Of a stretch of DNA of 64,000 nucleotides, positions 16,443 through 24,879 are shown in pieces. The notes below the pieces were generated by a model. It was given only the letters and a program-made list of their open reading frames with translations, had not been told where the DNA came from and did not search any database. Numbering within the stretch: the stretch's first letter is position 1; each line of letters begins with the position of its first letter. The DNA comes from Gordonia alkanivorans NBRC 16433 (GTDB taxonomy: Bacteria; Actinomycetota; Actinomycetes; Mycobacteriales; Mycobacteriaceae), in assembly GCF_000225505.1 (NCBI RefSeq), contig NZ_BACI01000002.1:62001-126000 (forward strand), given 5' to 3'. Position numbers and translations under genes: made by a program.

Positions 16443-18485
16443 CTACTCGCCGACCGTCGCCTTCTGGATCAGCAGGTTCTGGTTCGGCGGTCCTGACTGG
16501 GCGCCGGGTTTGGTCGGTGTGAAGCCGCCCGCGACGATCTTGTCCAGGACCGCCAGCCCGGACGCGTCCATGGTGCCGACGATCGAGTAGGTGAGCGGGA
16601 GGTCGGTGTCGTCGGCGAGCATGAAGAACGTCGTCGATCCGGTGGCGCCCTCGTCGTCGGGGAGATCGAGGATGCCGACGGTGCCGCGCGGGTAGGTGAC
16701 CTGCGGGATGCCGTTGGTGTCGGTGCCGGCCGACGGTAGGCCCTCGGGGAGTTCGTCGGGGCTGGTCCAACCGGGGTTGGTGCCCTCCTTGCCGCCCGAA
16801 GACCCGCAGATCAGGTACTTCGCCGATGCGCGATGGCACTTGCTGCCGTCGTAGAACCCGGACCTGATCAGCGCGACCATCGCGCCGACGTTGCACGGTG
16901 CCTCGGCCCGGTTGAGGGTCATGGTGATGGTGCCCTGCGCGGCGATCGGGATCTGTGCGTCCACGGTGCCGGTGTTCGGCTGGGTCGACGCCGGTGCAGG
17001 TTGGGTGATGCCGCCGACGACCGTGCGCGTCGGGTAGTCGCACGCGACGGTGCCCGCGGGCATCGCCTGCGACGAGGTGCCCGGTTCCGGCGGATCGTCG
17101 CCACCGCCCGACAGCGCGACGACGATGCCCGTGACCGCGAGGGCGATCACCACCACGCCGACCCCGATGGCAATGGCGATGTTGCGGCCGGTCTTCGACT
17201 TGCGGGGAGGTGGGGTCGGGGTGCCGCCCCACTGGTTGGGTCCGGACAGCGACTGGGGTCCCGAGAACGACTGGGGTCCCGAGAACGACTGGGGGCCCGA
17301 GAACGACTGGGGACCGGAGTGCGACTGCGGCCCCGAGAACGACTGTGGCCCCGAAGGGGAAGGCCCCGAATGGAATTGGGGACCTGAGAATCCTTGCGGC
17401 CCGAAAGGTCCAGGGGGAGGACCATATCCACCGGCCGAACCGGGAGAGTGCTGCGGCCCGTGGACGTTGGGGCCCGAATTCAGACCGCGAACCATCGTCG
17501 GGTCGGATGCCATGGAGCCGCCCGGCGTCGGGTGGGCAGCCGGCGGTTGTGACTGCGGCGGACGCGGGGTGTGGGGCCGCGGGGTCGGGCCCGCTGGTGG
17601 AATGGGCTGGGGCACGACCGTCGGCGGGGCCTGCTCGGCCGGAGGCGTCTGCGATCGGGTTGCCGACGCCGACGGACTGCCCGACAGCGCGTCGGAGGCC
17701 GCCTGGATGAGTTCGCGCGCGCTCCGAAAACGCTGCGCGGGGTCTTTGGCGAGACCGCGTGCGATCACCGGGTCGAGGAGGCCGCCTGTCTGAGGGGGTG
17801 GCTTGGTGATGTGCGCGGTCATCAGTCCCTGGTCGGTTTTCGCCGGGAACGGGGTCTGGCCGGTGACGCACTCGTAGAGCACGCAGGCGAGGGCGTAGTT
17901 GTCCGAACCCGGGCCCGCGGGCTCGTCGCCGAACCGCTCCGGCGCCATGTAGGCCAGCGTGCCGAGTGCGGTCCCCACCTGTGTCAGGCGACTGTCGGTG
18001 GCGCCCTGCGCGATACCGAAGTCCACGAGGTAGGCGAAGTCGTCGGCGTCGACGAGGATGTTGTCGGGTTTGATGTCGCGGTGGACGAGGCCGTCGCGGT
18101 GCGCGGCGTCGAGCGCTGCCGCGACCTGGCCCAGGATGCGAACCGCCCGGTCCGGCGCGAGGGGACCGGAGTCGAGCACCTTGCGCAGATCCTGACCGTC
18201 GACGAGGCGCATGTCGATGAACAGGACGCCGTCCTTCTCGCCCCAGTCGTGGATCGGGATGACGTGCGGATCGGACAGTTTCGCCGCGGTCTTCGACTCG
18301 CGCTCGAACCGTTCGCGGAAATCGTTGTCGTGCACCAGATGTGGCGGGAGAACCTTCAGGGCGACGCGTCGTTCCTTGCCGGTGTCGTAGGCCTCGTAGA
18401 CCTCACCCATACCGCCGCGGCCGAGGAGTCTGTCGATGCGGTACGGGCCCAGCGTGGTGCCCGCTCTCGACGATGGATCGGTCAC
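16443..18485 (-). CDS. Transmembrane Ser/Thr protein kinase with extracellular cyclophilin-like domain
   Basis: A 680-residue receptor-type kinase. Residues 12-265 are an Hanks-type kinase: G-loop GRGGMGEVY (22-30), Lys44, HRD 135-137, DFG 155-157, APE 181-183. A Pro-rich juxtamembrane stretch (270-430) contains about eight GPQSFS-like hexapeptides at 364-416. One membrane segment spans about 435-458. The outer domain (480-655) is a PpiB-type cyclophilin fold: GFYDGSKCHR, YPRGTVGIL and STTFFML, with four Cys (482, 531, 550, 560) that could form two disulfides. The NSSQFF glutamine of active cyclophilins is replaced (GSTTFF), so it may sense a ligand rather than catalyse. GTG 18485 has a GAGGATGAC ribosome site. 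Confidence 0.88.
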   Translation of the reverse strand: MTDPSSRAGTTLGPYRIDRLLGRGGMGEVYEAYDTGKERRVALKVLPPHLVHDNDFRERFERESKTAAKLSDPHVIPIHDWGEKDGVLFIDMRLVDGQDLRKVLDSGPLAPDRAVRILGQVAAALDAAHRDGLVHRDIKPDNILVDADDFAYLVDFGIAQGATDSRLTQVGTALGTLAYMAPERFGDEPAGPGSDNYALACVLYECVTGQTPFPAKTDQGLMTAHITKPPPQTGGLLDPVIARGLAKDPAQRFRSARELIQAASDALSGSPSASATRSQTPPAEQAPPTVVPQPIPPAGPTPRPHTPRPPQSQPPAAHPTPGGSMASDPTMVRGLNSGPNVHGPQHSPGSAGGYGPPPGPFGPQGFSGPQFHSGPSPSGPQSFSGPQSHSGPQSFSGPQSFSGPQSFSGPQSLSGPNQWGGTPTPPPRKSKTGRNIAIAIGVGVVVIALAVTGIVVALSGGGDDPPEPGTSSQAMPAGTVACDYPTRTVVGGITQPAPASTQPNTGTVDAQIPIAAQGTITMTLNRAEAPCNVGAMVALIRSGFYDGSKCHRASAKYLICGSSGGKEGTNPGWTSPDELPEGLPSAGTDTNGIPQVTYPRGTVGILDLPDDEGATGSTTFFMLADDTDLPLTYSIVGTMDASGLAVLDKIVAGGFTPTKPGAQSGPPNQNLLIQKATVGE
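17238..17396 (-). repeat. Hexapeptide-coding tandem repeats in the kinase linker
   Basis: Imperfect 18-bp units (GACTGGGGTCCCGAGAAC on the plus strand) encode GPQSFS-type hexapeptides, residues 364-416 of the kinase. Unit number is likely to vary between strains. Confidence 0.7.
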
Positions 18486-18589
18486 GTCATCCTCGGTTCT
18501 GCGATCGTCAGATCTCGGCCGGCGGTCGAAACCACCCTAACGACTGCCGGGCGTGTTCGTACATCGACCGGACGCGGGACCGGCGACGA

Positions 18590-19417
18590 TCACGGCCGGT
18601 CCGCCGCGATGTCGGAGTCGGCCAGGCCCGGGCCGCGCGCGAAGTCGCGGGCCTTGGCGCCGGAGAGGACCTGCGCAGGTAGCGGATCGCTGAGGAGAGT
18701 GCGCACCAGCGTCGCCGACGCGTCGAGCGGGGCGTCGCTGCCGACGATCACGATGTTTCCGGTGCGCCGACCTTTGAACATCGCGGCGTCGGCGATGAGC
18801 AGCAGATGGTCGAAGACCGACGCGACGGTGGCGGCCTCGGCGCGCGCGCCCGCCAGATCCCGGCTGTCGCCGCAGTTCGCGAGGTACAGCCCGCCCGGCA
18901 CGAGCACGTCGTGGACGGCGGAGGTGAACTCACGGGTCGTCAGATGCGCGGGCGTACGGTCGCCGGCGAAGGCGTCGCGCACGATCACCTCGCGCGTGCC
19001 CGGCTGCAGTGAGGTGACGACCTCCCGCGCGTCGCCGACCCGGATCCGCAGCTTGGGGGCGCGGGGGAGATCGAACCACTCACGCACCAGGCGGGCCAGC
19101 TCGCCGTCGACCTCGACCGCCACCTGCCGGGTATCGGGGTACTGATGGTCGAGGTAACGGGCGAGCGCGCAGGCCGCTCCGCCGAGATGGAGGACGCGCA
19201 ACCGGTCCGAGGCGGGATGGCGTTCGGCGATGACGGCCGCCATCTGGCGCAGGTACTCGAAGTCGAGCACGGTCGGGTCGTCGGGATCGATGTGCGAACT
19301 GTGCGCACCGTTGACGGTCAGCAGCCAACCGCCGGCGATGGTGTCGCGCGCGAGTTCGGCGACACCGGTGTCGATGACGTGCCGACCCGGGGTCGGTTCC
19401 GCGGATGACCTGGCCAC
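18590..19417 (-). CDS. Spermidine synthase-like / SAM-dependent methyltransferase-fold protein
   Basis: A 275-residue protein of the spermine/spermidine synthase fold. The motif-I glycine-rich loop is RVLHLGGAACALARYL, followed by VAVEVDGELARLVREWF and the motif VGDAREV. DAFAGDRTPAHLTTREF replaces the typical D-x-x-D-P gate. Membrane segments are absent. Actinobacterial members of this group are often annotated as fused or orphan spermidine synthases without proof, and polyamine activity is not assured. The GTG at 19417 lies 40 bp from the divergent cobD start; the frame runs open to 20038, but that part lies antisense to cobD. Confidence 0.78.
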   Translation of the reverse strand: MARSSAEPTPGRHVIDTGVAELARDTIAGGWLLTVNGAHSSHIDPDDPTVLDFEYLRQMAAVIAERHPASDRLRVLHLGGAACALARYLDHQYPDTRQVAVEVDGELARLVREWFDLPRAPKLRIRVGDAREVVTSLQPGTREVIVRDAFAGDRTPAHLTTREFTSAVHDVLVPGGLYLANCGDSRDLAGARAEAATVASVFDHLLLIADAAMFKGRRTGNIVIVGSDAPLDASATLVRTLLSDPLPAQVLSGAKARDFARGPGLADSDIAADRP

Positions 19418-19445
19418 GGGTCGAGTCTGGCACGAGCGCAGTCGA

Positions 19446-19451
19446 TACCAT
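19446..19451 (+). promoter_or_regulatory. -10 element (TACCAT) of cobD, leaderless-type
   Basis: TACCAT ends 6 nt before the GTG at 19458, with no ribosome site. Confidence 0.45.
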
Positions 19452-19457
19452 CGCGCG

Positions 19458-20435
19458 GTGCCCCTGACCCGTGAGCAGCGAAACCGATCCGCACGACGAG
19501 CCCTGTCGACCGCAGCCGGACTCGTCGTCGGCTTCCTCCTCGACGAGGCCCTGGGGGACCCGTCGACGGGGCACCCGGTCGCGGGTTTCGGACGGCTCAC
19601 ATCTGTGCTCGAACACCGCATGTACCGCGATTCGCGGGCTGCCGGTGCCGGTCTGGTCGCGGTGGCCGCGGGCGGCGTCGTGGGCGCGGCAGTCGCGGCA
19701 TCGGCCGGGCGTCGTGCGCCGGCATCGGTGGCGCTGACGGCTGCGTCGACCTGGATCGCGCTGGGCGGGACCTCGTTGTGCCGGGTGGGCGATGCGGTCG
19801 CCGACGCCCTCGAGTCCGACGACATCGACGCGGCGCGGGCCCTGATCCCGAGTCTGTGCGGCCGTGATCCGATGTCACTCGACGAGGCCGGGATCTGTCG
19901 GGCGGCGCTCGAATCGATCGCCGAGAACACCTCCGACGCGACCGTCGGTCCGTTGTTCTGGGGTGCGGTCGCGGGCGTTCCCGGAATCCTCGGGTACCGC
20001 GCGGTCAACACCCTCGACGCGATGGTCGGGTACCGCAACGAGCGCTATCGCGACTTCGGCTGGGCGGCCGCGCGACTCGACGACGCGGCCAACATCCTCC
20101 CGGCACGACTCGCGGGCGTATTGATCGTCCTGGTCTCCGGGGCACCCAGGCGTGCCGCCGAAGCGTGGCGTCGTGACAGCCACGCGCATCCCAGTCCGAA
20201 CGCCGGGGTCGTCGAAGCTGCGTTCGCGGGAGCCCTGGGGGTGCAGCTCGGGGGTCGGACGGTGTACCCGCACGGCGTCGAACAACGGCCGACGCTGGGT
20301 TCCGGGCCGGCACCGAAGCCGGCCGATCTACGCGCCGCGGTCACAGTGTCGCGGCGGGTCCAACGGGCGACGGTGGCCGCGTGCGTGGCGGGTTGTCTGC
20401 TCCGGGTCGCGGTCAGCCGCCGTAGCGCCGGCTGA
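19458..20435 (+). CDS. cobD: Adenosylcobinamide-phosphate synthase CobD/CbiB
   Basis: A 325-residue membrane protein that attaches aminopropanol (phosphate) to adenosylcobyric acid in cobalamin synthesis. Recognised by LLDEALGDPSTGHPVAGFGR near the N-terminus, ESIAENTSDATVGPLFWGAV, RAVNTLDAMVGYRNERY and RRDSHAHPSPNAGVVEAAFAG. Four to five hydrophobic segments are visible. The GTG start is 6 nt from a TACCAT hexamer. The 3' end overlaps that of the convergent SURF1 gene by 23 bp. Other cobalamin genes in the window (CobC-like, cobUT, cobS) are not adjacent. Confidence 0.92.
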   Translation: MPLTREQRNRSARRALSTAAGLVVGFLLDEALGDPSTGHPVAGFGRLTSVLEHRMYRDSRAAGAGLVAVAAGGVVGAAVAASAGRRAPASVALTAASTWIALGGTSLCRVGDAVADALESDDIDAARALIPSLCGRDPMSLDEAGICRAALESIAENTSDATVGPLFWGAVAGVPGILGYRAVNTLDAMVGYRNERYRDFGWAAARLDDAANILPARLAGVLIVLVSGAPRRAAEAWRRDSHAHPSPNAGVVEAAFAGALGVQLGGRTVYPHGVEQRPTLGSGPAPKPADLRAAVTVSRRVQRATVAACVAGCLLRVAVSRRSAG

Positions 20436-21465
20436 GCTTGTCCCGCACGTCGCCGTCCTGACTGCGGGGGTCGGGCGTCGCATCGCGGACGTCACCGACC
20501 GTGTCCTCGGCAACGGGACCGTGACCGATGCGTCCGACGTTGTGGACCACCGTGGTGCCGCTCGCGGCGCGCAGTTCCTCACGCATCTGTCGACGGCGTT
20601 CGGCGCGGGAGGCAGCCGTACTCGGCTGTGCATCGGGTGCGGTGCCCGCGGGACGAGAAGCGGTCTCCGCGTCGGCGACGTCACCGGTCCCGCCGGTGGT
20701 TTCCGCCGCGGGAGCTGCCTTCGCGGCGGCGGCGCGGCGGCGTGACCGGATCTCGGCGATCAGGAAGTACAGCACGCCGAGCGGCGCCATGATCCCGAAC
20801 GCGAGCCACTGCAACCCGTACGAGAGGTAGGGGCCGGTGTCGAGCTGGGGCAGCGGGATCTCGCCCAGGGAGCCCGGCTGGTCCGGGGACAGCTGCAGGT
20901 AGAAGTCGTCCATCGGTGTGCCGGTCGCGGTCCCGACGAGACCCGGATTGATCGACGGGACCGTCAGCACACCGTTGTCGGCGCGGGAGCCACGGTCGGC
21001 GCTGACGCTCTCCGCCGCGCGGATTCTTCCTTCGATGGTCTGTTCACCGGCAGGCGGCGCCGGGATGTCGGGCACACCGCCCTCCACCGGGCGGACGAAA
21101 CCGCGGTTGATCAGGAGCACGCGATCCGAACCGGTCACCGCGAACGGCGTCAGGACCACCACGGCCGGCCGTTCCTGGATGTTGCGCAGCCGCACCAGGG
21201 CCTGCTGGTCCTGCAGGTAGCGTCCGGTCACCTCGACCCCGCGCCACTCGGCCGACGGGTCGAGGGTCGACGAGGGCGCCACCTCGGCCAGCGGCACGGT
21301 CTCGAGAGAGGTCGCGGTACGGATCAGATCGTTGCGGCGTTCGGTGTCGGAGTTCTTCCCCAGCTGCCACGGCGCAAGCATGGTGAAGCAGGCCACGGCG
21401 AACGCCACGACGACGACGCCGAGGGCAATCCACCCGGGACGCAGGATCGTTCGCAGCACATGCAC
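20413..21465 (-). CDS. SURF1-family cytochrome c oxidase assembly protein
   Basis: About 350 residues. It has an N-terminal membrane segment (GWIALGVVVVAFAVACF), followed by the conserved APWQLGKNSD, then an outer domain with RLRNIQERPAVVVLTPF and VLLINRGFV, and a C-terminal membrane segment (LQWLAFGIMAPLGVLYFLI) followed by an Ala/Arg-rich cytoplasmic tail of about 110 residues. It helps insert heme A into cytochrome oxidase subunit I. I chose GTG 21465 because TAACCT lies 7 nt upstream; a GTG at 21486 is also in frame. Divergent from the metallopeptidase gene with both starts leaderless-like. Confidence 0.88.
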   Translation of the reverse strand: MHVLRTILRPGWIALGVVVVAFAVACFTMLAPWQLGKNSDTERRNDLIRTATSLETVPLAEVAPSSTLDPSAEWRGVEVTGRYLQDQQALVRLRNIQERPAVVVLTPFAVTGSDRVLLINRGFVRPVEGGVPDIPAPPAGEQTIEGRIRAAESVSADRGSRADNGVLTVPSINPGLVGTATGTPMDDFYLQLSPDQPGSLGEIPLPQLDTGPYLSYGLQWLAFGIMAPLGVLYFLIAEIRSRRRAAAAKAAPAAETTGGTGDVADAETASRPAGTAPDAQPSTAASRAERRRQMREELRAASGTTVVHNVGRIGHGPVAEDTVGDVRDATPDPRSQDGDVRDKLSRRYGG

Positions 21466-21472
21466 GATGCCC

Positions 21473-21478
21473 AGGTTA
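21473..21478 (-). promoter_or_regulatory. -10 element (TAACCT) of the SURF1 gene, leaderless-type
   Basis: TAACCT on the minus strand ends 7 nt before GTG 21465. It supports that start over the upstream GTG at 21486. Confidence 0.4.
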
Positions 21479-21489
21479 CTCAGCACCTG

Positions 21490-21495
21490 TAGCGT
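21490..21495 (+). promoter_or_regulatory. -10 element (TAGCGT), leaderless-type
   Basis: TAGCGT ends 6 nt before the ATG at 21502 of the zinc-ribbon metallopeptidase. It lies only 11 bp from the opposing SURF1 element, so the two promoters overlap back to back. Confidence 0.45.
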
Positions 21496-21501
21496 GATCT
21501 A

Positions 21502-22506
21502 ATGCGTGACTTCATCTGTCTGAACTGCGGCCAGCGGCTTTCCTTCGAGAACAGCCTGTGCCTGAACTGCCAGAGCCCCCTCGGGTTCTGGCTCGAGTCC
21601 CGCTCCATTCAAGTCCTCGACGACAAGGGACGCGCCGAGGTCGACGGTGTGCTCCTCGAACGATGCGTGAACACCAAGGTCGCGCAATGCAACTGGCTGG
21701 TGAAGTGGACCGGCAACCCGGAGCTCTGCCAATCGTGCGAGCTGACACGCACGCGTCCCGGCGACGACGATCCCGAGGCGCTGGTGGTGTTCGGCCAGGC
21801 CGAGACCGCGAAGCGGCGTCTCGTCCTCGAACTCACCGAGCTCGGGCTGCCGATCGAGAATCGTGACGAGAATCCCACTACGGGTCTTGCCTTCGACCTG
21901 CTGTCCAGCGCGCAACGGAACGTCATCACCGGACACGCCAGCGGCGTCATCACCCTCGACCTCGCCGAGGGCGACGATGTCCATCGCGAGCAGATGCGCG
22001 TCGAACTCGACGAGCCGTATCGGACGGTCCTCGGACACTTCCGGCACGAGATCGGTCACTACTACCAGCTGGTCCTGATCACCGACAACCGTCGTCCGCA
22101 GTTCGAGGAGCTGTTCGGCAACCCAGACGACGACTATCAGGCCGCACTCGACCGGCACTACAAGGAGGGTGCGCCCGAGGGGTGGCGGAAGAACTACGTC
22201 TCCTCCTACGCCACGATGCACCCCGCCGAGGACTTCGCCGAGACCTTCGCGCACTACCTGCACATCCGGGACACCCTCGACACCGCCGCCGCGTTCGCGA
22301 TGGCGCCGTCGGGTACGACGCTGGACAGCGTGCCGCCCGGCGACGTGGGATTCGACCGCATCATCGACGAGTGGCTCCCGCTGACGTGGGCGCTCAACCA
22401 GATCAACCGGTCGATGGGCCACCCGGACCTCTACCCGTTCGTGCTGCCGGCGCCGGTGCTCGAGAAGATCCGCTTCGTGCACAACCTGGTGGCACCGGTC
22501 GGCTGA
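21502..22506 (+). CDS. Zinc-ribbon putative zinc metallopeptidase
   Basis: A 334-residue cytoplasmic protein. An N-terminal zinc ribbon (Cys6, Cys9, Cys20, Cys23) is followed by further Cys at 55, 63, 76 and 79, probably a second zinc site. The peptidase-like core has H-E-I-G-H (His182, Glu183, His186) in GHFRHEIGHYYQL and a downstream acidic motif ...AEDFAETFAHYLHI that could supply the third ligand. It belongs to a family annotated as putative zinc-binding metallopeptidase; no substrate is known. It stands alone, divergent from SURF1 and convergent with ptpA. Confidence 0.82.
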   Translation: MRDFICLNCGQRLSFENSLCLNCQSPLGFWLESRSIQVLDDKGRAEVDGVLLERCVNTKVAQCNWLVKWTGNPELCQSCELTRTRPGDDDPEALVVFGQAETAKRRLVLELTELGLPIENRDENPTTGLAFDLLSSAQRNVITGHASGVITLDLAEGDDVHREQMRVELDEPYRTVLGHFRHEIGHYYQLVLITDNRRPQFEELFGNPDDDYQAALDRHYKEGAPEGWRKNYVSSYATMHPAEDFAETFAHYLHIRDTLDTAAAFAMAPSGTTLDSVPPGDVGFDRIIDEWLPLTWALNQINRSMGHPDLYPFVLPAPVLEKIRFVHNLVAPVG

Positions 22507-22534
22507 GGCCAGTCCGGTGGGCTGGGCGTGGTCG

Positions 22535-23014
22535 TCAGGCCACGCCCAGCTGAATGCGCACCCAGTCGATCAGGCCGGGGACGGCGCTCTCGATCTGTTC
22601 GCGGGTGGCGACGAAGTCGTCGTTGCCGCCGTAGTAGGGGTCGAGTAGGGCGAGGTCGTCGGCGGGTGCCGACGGATCGAACGACCGCAGCAGTCGGGTC
22701 CGGTCGCCGAGCCGCTTGCGCTCGAGTTCCCGCACGTGGCCGTCGTCCATCGCCAGGAAGAGATCCGCGTCGAAGTGTTCGGGACCGAGCAGCGCCGCCA
22801 CGTGGGCGTCGGAGTAACCGTGGGCCAGCAATTCGGTGCGGGCACGGTTGTCGGCCGGTTCGCCGACGTGGAAGCCCGCGATCCCGCAACTGGTGACGCG
22901 CACCTTGCCGCCCAGTCCCGCGTCGTCCAGGGCGGTCCGGAAGATGTTCTGCGCCATCGGCGACCGGCAGATGTTGCCCGTGCACACGAAACAGATGTGT
23001 AGTTCTTCTGCCAC
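22535..23014 (-). CDS. ptpA: Low-molecular-weight protein-tyrosine phosphatase PtpA
   Basis: A 159-residue phosphatase. The P-loop C-T-G-N-I-C-R-S-P starts with nucleophile Cys11 and ends with Arg17, and the general-acid loop is D-P-Y-Y-G-G. In M. tuberculosis PtpA is secreted and acts on host proteins; here it may simply act on bacterial phosphotyrosine. The GTG at 23014 is preceded by GAGGTGG with a 6-nt spacer; the frame is open to 23071 without conservation. It follows the HAD gene by 53 bp on the same strand, the same pairing as ptkA-ptpA. Confidence 0.92.
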   Translation of the reverse strand: MAEELHICFVCTGNICRSPMAQNIFRTALDDAGLGGKVRVTSCGIAGFHVGEPADNRARTELLAHGYSDAHVAALLGPEHFDADLFLAMDDGHVRELERKRLGDRTRLLRSFDPSAPADDLALLDPYYGGNDDFVATREQIESAVPGLIDWVRIQLGVA

Positions 23015-23067
23015 TGGTGTCCACCTCAGCTCGACGTGCCGACGCGCTCGGTGGTCCAGGGCGTCGG

Positions 23068-23769
23068 TCACATACCCAGGACGCCGCGCAATTCGGCTGT
23101 GGACTCAACCGCCCAGGCCGCGTCCTGTTCCTCCCCGTGCAGAGAATAACCCCATCTGACCAGGACCGCAGAGATCCCGAAGGCCGCGGCGCCGTGCACA
23201 TCGTGGCTGCGATCGCCGATCATCACGACCGGCGCGGTGACGTGCCCGGTGTCGGCGTCGACGGGAAGTCCCAGTTCGGCGACCGCATGTGCGACGACGT
23301 CGGCCTTGTGGCGACGCGTGCCGTCGTCGCTGGCACCGGCGATGTACTCGAAGTGGTCGGCGAGACCGAAGTGTTCGAGGATCCTGCGCGCGGTGGTCTG
23401 GTTCTTCGACGTCGCGACCGCCATCGTGCGCCCCGACGCGGAGAGATCGGCCAGGACGTCGGGCATCCCGTCGTAGACCGCGTTCTCCCGCCAGCCGATC
23501 TCGGTGTAGCGCTCGCGGTAGGCGCGCATGGCCTCGTCGGCGACCTCGGGCGCGAGGCCCAGTTGGTTGAGGGTGTCGATCATCGGCGGCCCGACGATGC
23601 CCGCGACGACCTGCGGATCGGGCTCGGGCGCGTCGACGGCGGCGAGGGCGTGCCGGAAGCTGTTGGCGATACCCGCGAAGCTGTCGGTGATCGTGCCGTC
23701 GAGGTCGAAGAGCAGCACGGTGTCGGGATGGCGGGGATCTGGCGGCGTCAACACGCGTCCATCGTGCAC
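23068..23769 (-). CDS. ptkA: HAD-superfamily protein, PtkA-like / phosphoglycolate phosphatase-like
   Basis: The 233-residue protein has all HAD motifs: DLDGTITDS (nucleophile Asp22, Asp24), ATSKN, the Lys in RRHKAD, and GDRSHDVHGA. A cap domain of the phosphoglycolate phosphatase type lies between motifs I and II. Its place directly before ptpA matches M. tuberculosis PtkA, reported as a tyrosine kinase with a HAD fold. This copy lacks the long N-terminal extension of that protein, so phosphatase activity is equally possible. The start (GTG 23769) is tentative. Divergent from the CobC-like gene by 15 bp. Confidence 0.78.
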   Translation of the reverse strand: MHDGRVLTPPDPRHPDTVLLFDLDGTITDSFAGIANSFRHALAAVDAPEPDPQVVAGIVGPPMIDTLNQLGLAPEVADEAMRAYRERYTEIGWRENAVYDGMPDVLADLSASGRTMAVATSKNQTTARRILEHFGLADHFEYIAGASDDGTRRHKADVVAHAVAELGLPVDADTGHVTAPVVMIGDRSHDVHGAAAFGISAVLVRWGYSLHGEEQDAAWAVESTAELRGVLGM

Positions 23770-23784
23770 GTAAGGTCAACAGAC

Positions 23785-24879
23785 ATGACAGCTGGGTATG
23801 GCGTCGCATCTTCATCCGACCTGTCCGATCCGGATCGGCACGGCGATCGGGATGCGGCACCCGGGCTCGTGGACTTCGCCGTCAATGTCCGTGGCACGCC
23901 ACCGCCTTTCGTCCTCGACGCCATCACGCGCGGTCTCGGTGACCTGGCCCGGTATCCGGGCCTCGATGACGAGCGGCGCGCGGTCGACGCCATCGCGGCC
24001 ACCCACGGTCGCTCACCCGACGATGTGCTGCTGCTGTCCGGCGCGGCCGACGGCTTCGAGATGCTGCCGCGACTCGACGTGCGTCATGCCGCGCTCATCC
24101 AGCCGTCGTTCACCGAACCGGAGATCGCACTGCGTGCCGCGGGGGTGCCCATCACGCAGGTGACACTCGACGAGCCGTGGCGGTTGTCCGGGGCGGAGGT
24201 GCCCGACACCGCCGACCTGGTGATCCTGGGCAACCCCACCAACCCGACGTCGGTGCTGCACCCTCGGGAGTCGATCGCGGCGTTGCGGCGTCCGGGACGC
24301 ATCATCGTCGTCGACGAGGCCTTCGCTGATCTCACACTCGGCGCGGACGGGGAACTCGAACCACAGTCGCTGGCATCGGCCGACTGGCCGGACCTCATCG
24401 TGATCCGCAGCGTGACAAAGACTTTCGGCCTGGCAGGGCTGCGCGCCGGATACCTGCTCGCCGCGCCGGAGATCCTCGCGCGGCTGCGGGCCGGGCGGCG
24501 GCCCTGGGCGCTGTCCACACCCGCGCTGACCGCGCTGACGGCGTGCCTCGGCGAGGCGGGCTTCCTTTACTGCGCGGAGCAGGCCCGCCGGGTCGCGGCC
24601 GAGCGCGCCGAGATGGTCGACGAACTGACCCGGATCGGGCTCGTCGTCGTGGCGGAACCGGCCGCACCATTCGTGCTCGTCGAGGTGCCGAGGGCCACGG
24701 AGGTCAAACGGCGTCTCGTCGACCACGGGTTCGCGGTGCGCAGTTGCGCCAACTTCGTCGGACTCGGCGACGACCATCTGCGGCTCGCGGTACGTCCGGT
24801 CGAGCAGGTCCGCGCGCTGACCGCGGCGATCGAGCAGGTACGAGAGGAGATGAGGGATGGGAACCGTGTCGACGTCTGA
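23785..24879 (+). CDS. cobC: PLP-dependent aminotransferase, CobC-like (Rv2231c-type)
   Basis: A 364-residue fold-type I aminotransferase resembling histidinol-phosphate aminotransferases and threonine-phosphate decarboxylase (CobC/CobD of other nomenclatures). PLP lysine is Lys212 in SVTKTFGLAGLRAG; NPTNPTS and VVDEAFADL are the cofactor-ring and pyridine-N contacts, and RLAVRP near the end carries the carboxylate Arg. In cobalamin synthesis the reaction would give aminopropanol phosphate for CobD. The assignment rests on similarity to the M. tuberculosis gene at the same position. Start ATG 23785 follows TAAGGT by 8 nt. It overlaps the next gene by 23 bp. Confidence 0.8.
   Translation: MTAGYGVASSSDLSDPDRHGDRDAAPGLVDFAVNVRGTPPPFVLDAITRGLGDLARYPGLDDERRAVDAIAATHGRSPDDVLLLSGAADGFEMLPRLDVRHAALIQPSFTEPEIALRAAGVPITQVTLDEPWRLSGAEVPDTADLVILGNPTNPTSVLHPRESIAALRRPGRIIVVDEAFADLTLGADGELEPQSLASADWPDLIVIRSVTKTFGLAGLRAGYLLAAPEILARLRAGRRPWALSTPALTALTACLGEAGFLYCAEQARRVAAERAEMVDELTRIGLVVVAEPAAPFVLVEVPRATEVKRRLVDHGFAVRSCANFVGLGDDHLRLAVRPVEQVRALTAAIEQVREEMRDGNRVDV

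Noticed and set aside
17238..17396. DNA tandem repeat that could be a non-coding satellite.
   Set aside because: It is in frame and encodes the GPQSFS linker of the kinase.
12530..19417. The variable block from CPBP to the spermidine synthase-like gene as a horizontally acquired island.
   Set aside because: Base composition looks like the flanks, there are no integrase, transposase or clear attachment repeats, and the adjoining tRNA-Val is intact with no duplicate 3' end found.
19430..20038. N-terminal extension of the spermidine synthase-like gene up to 20038.
   Set aside because: The extension is entirely antisense to cobD and lacks any domain; GTG 19417 is the sensible start.
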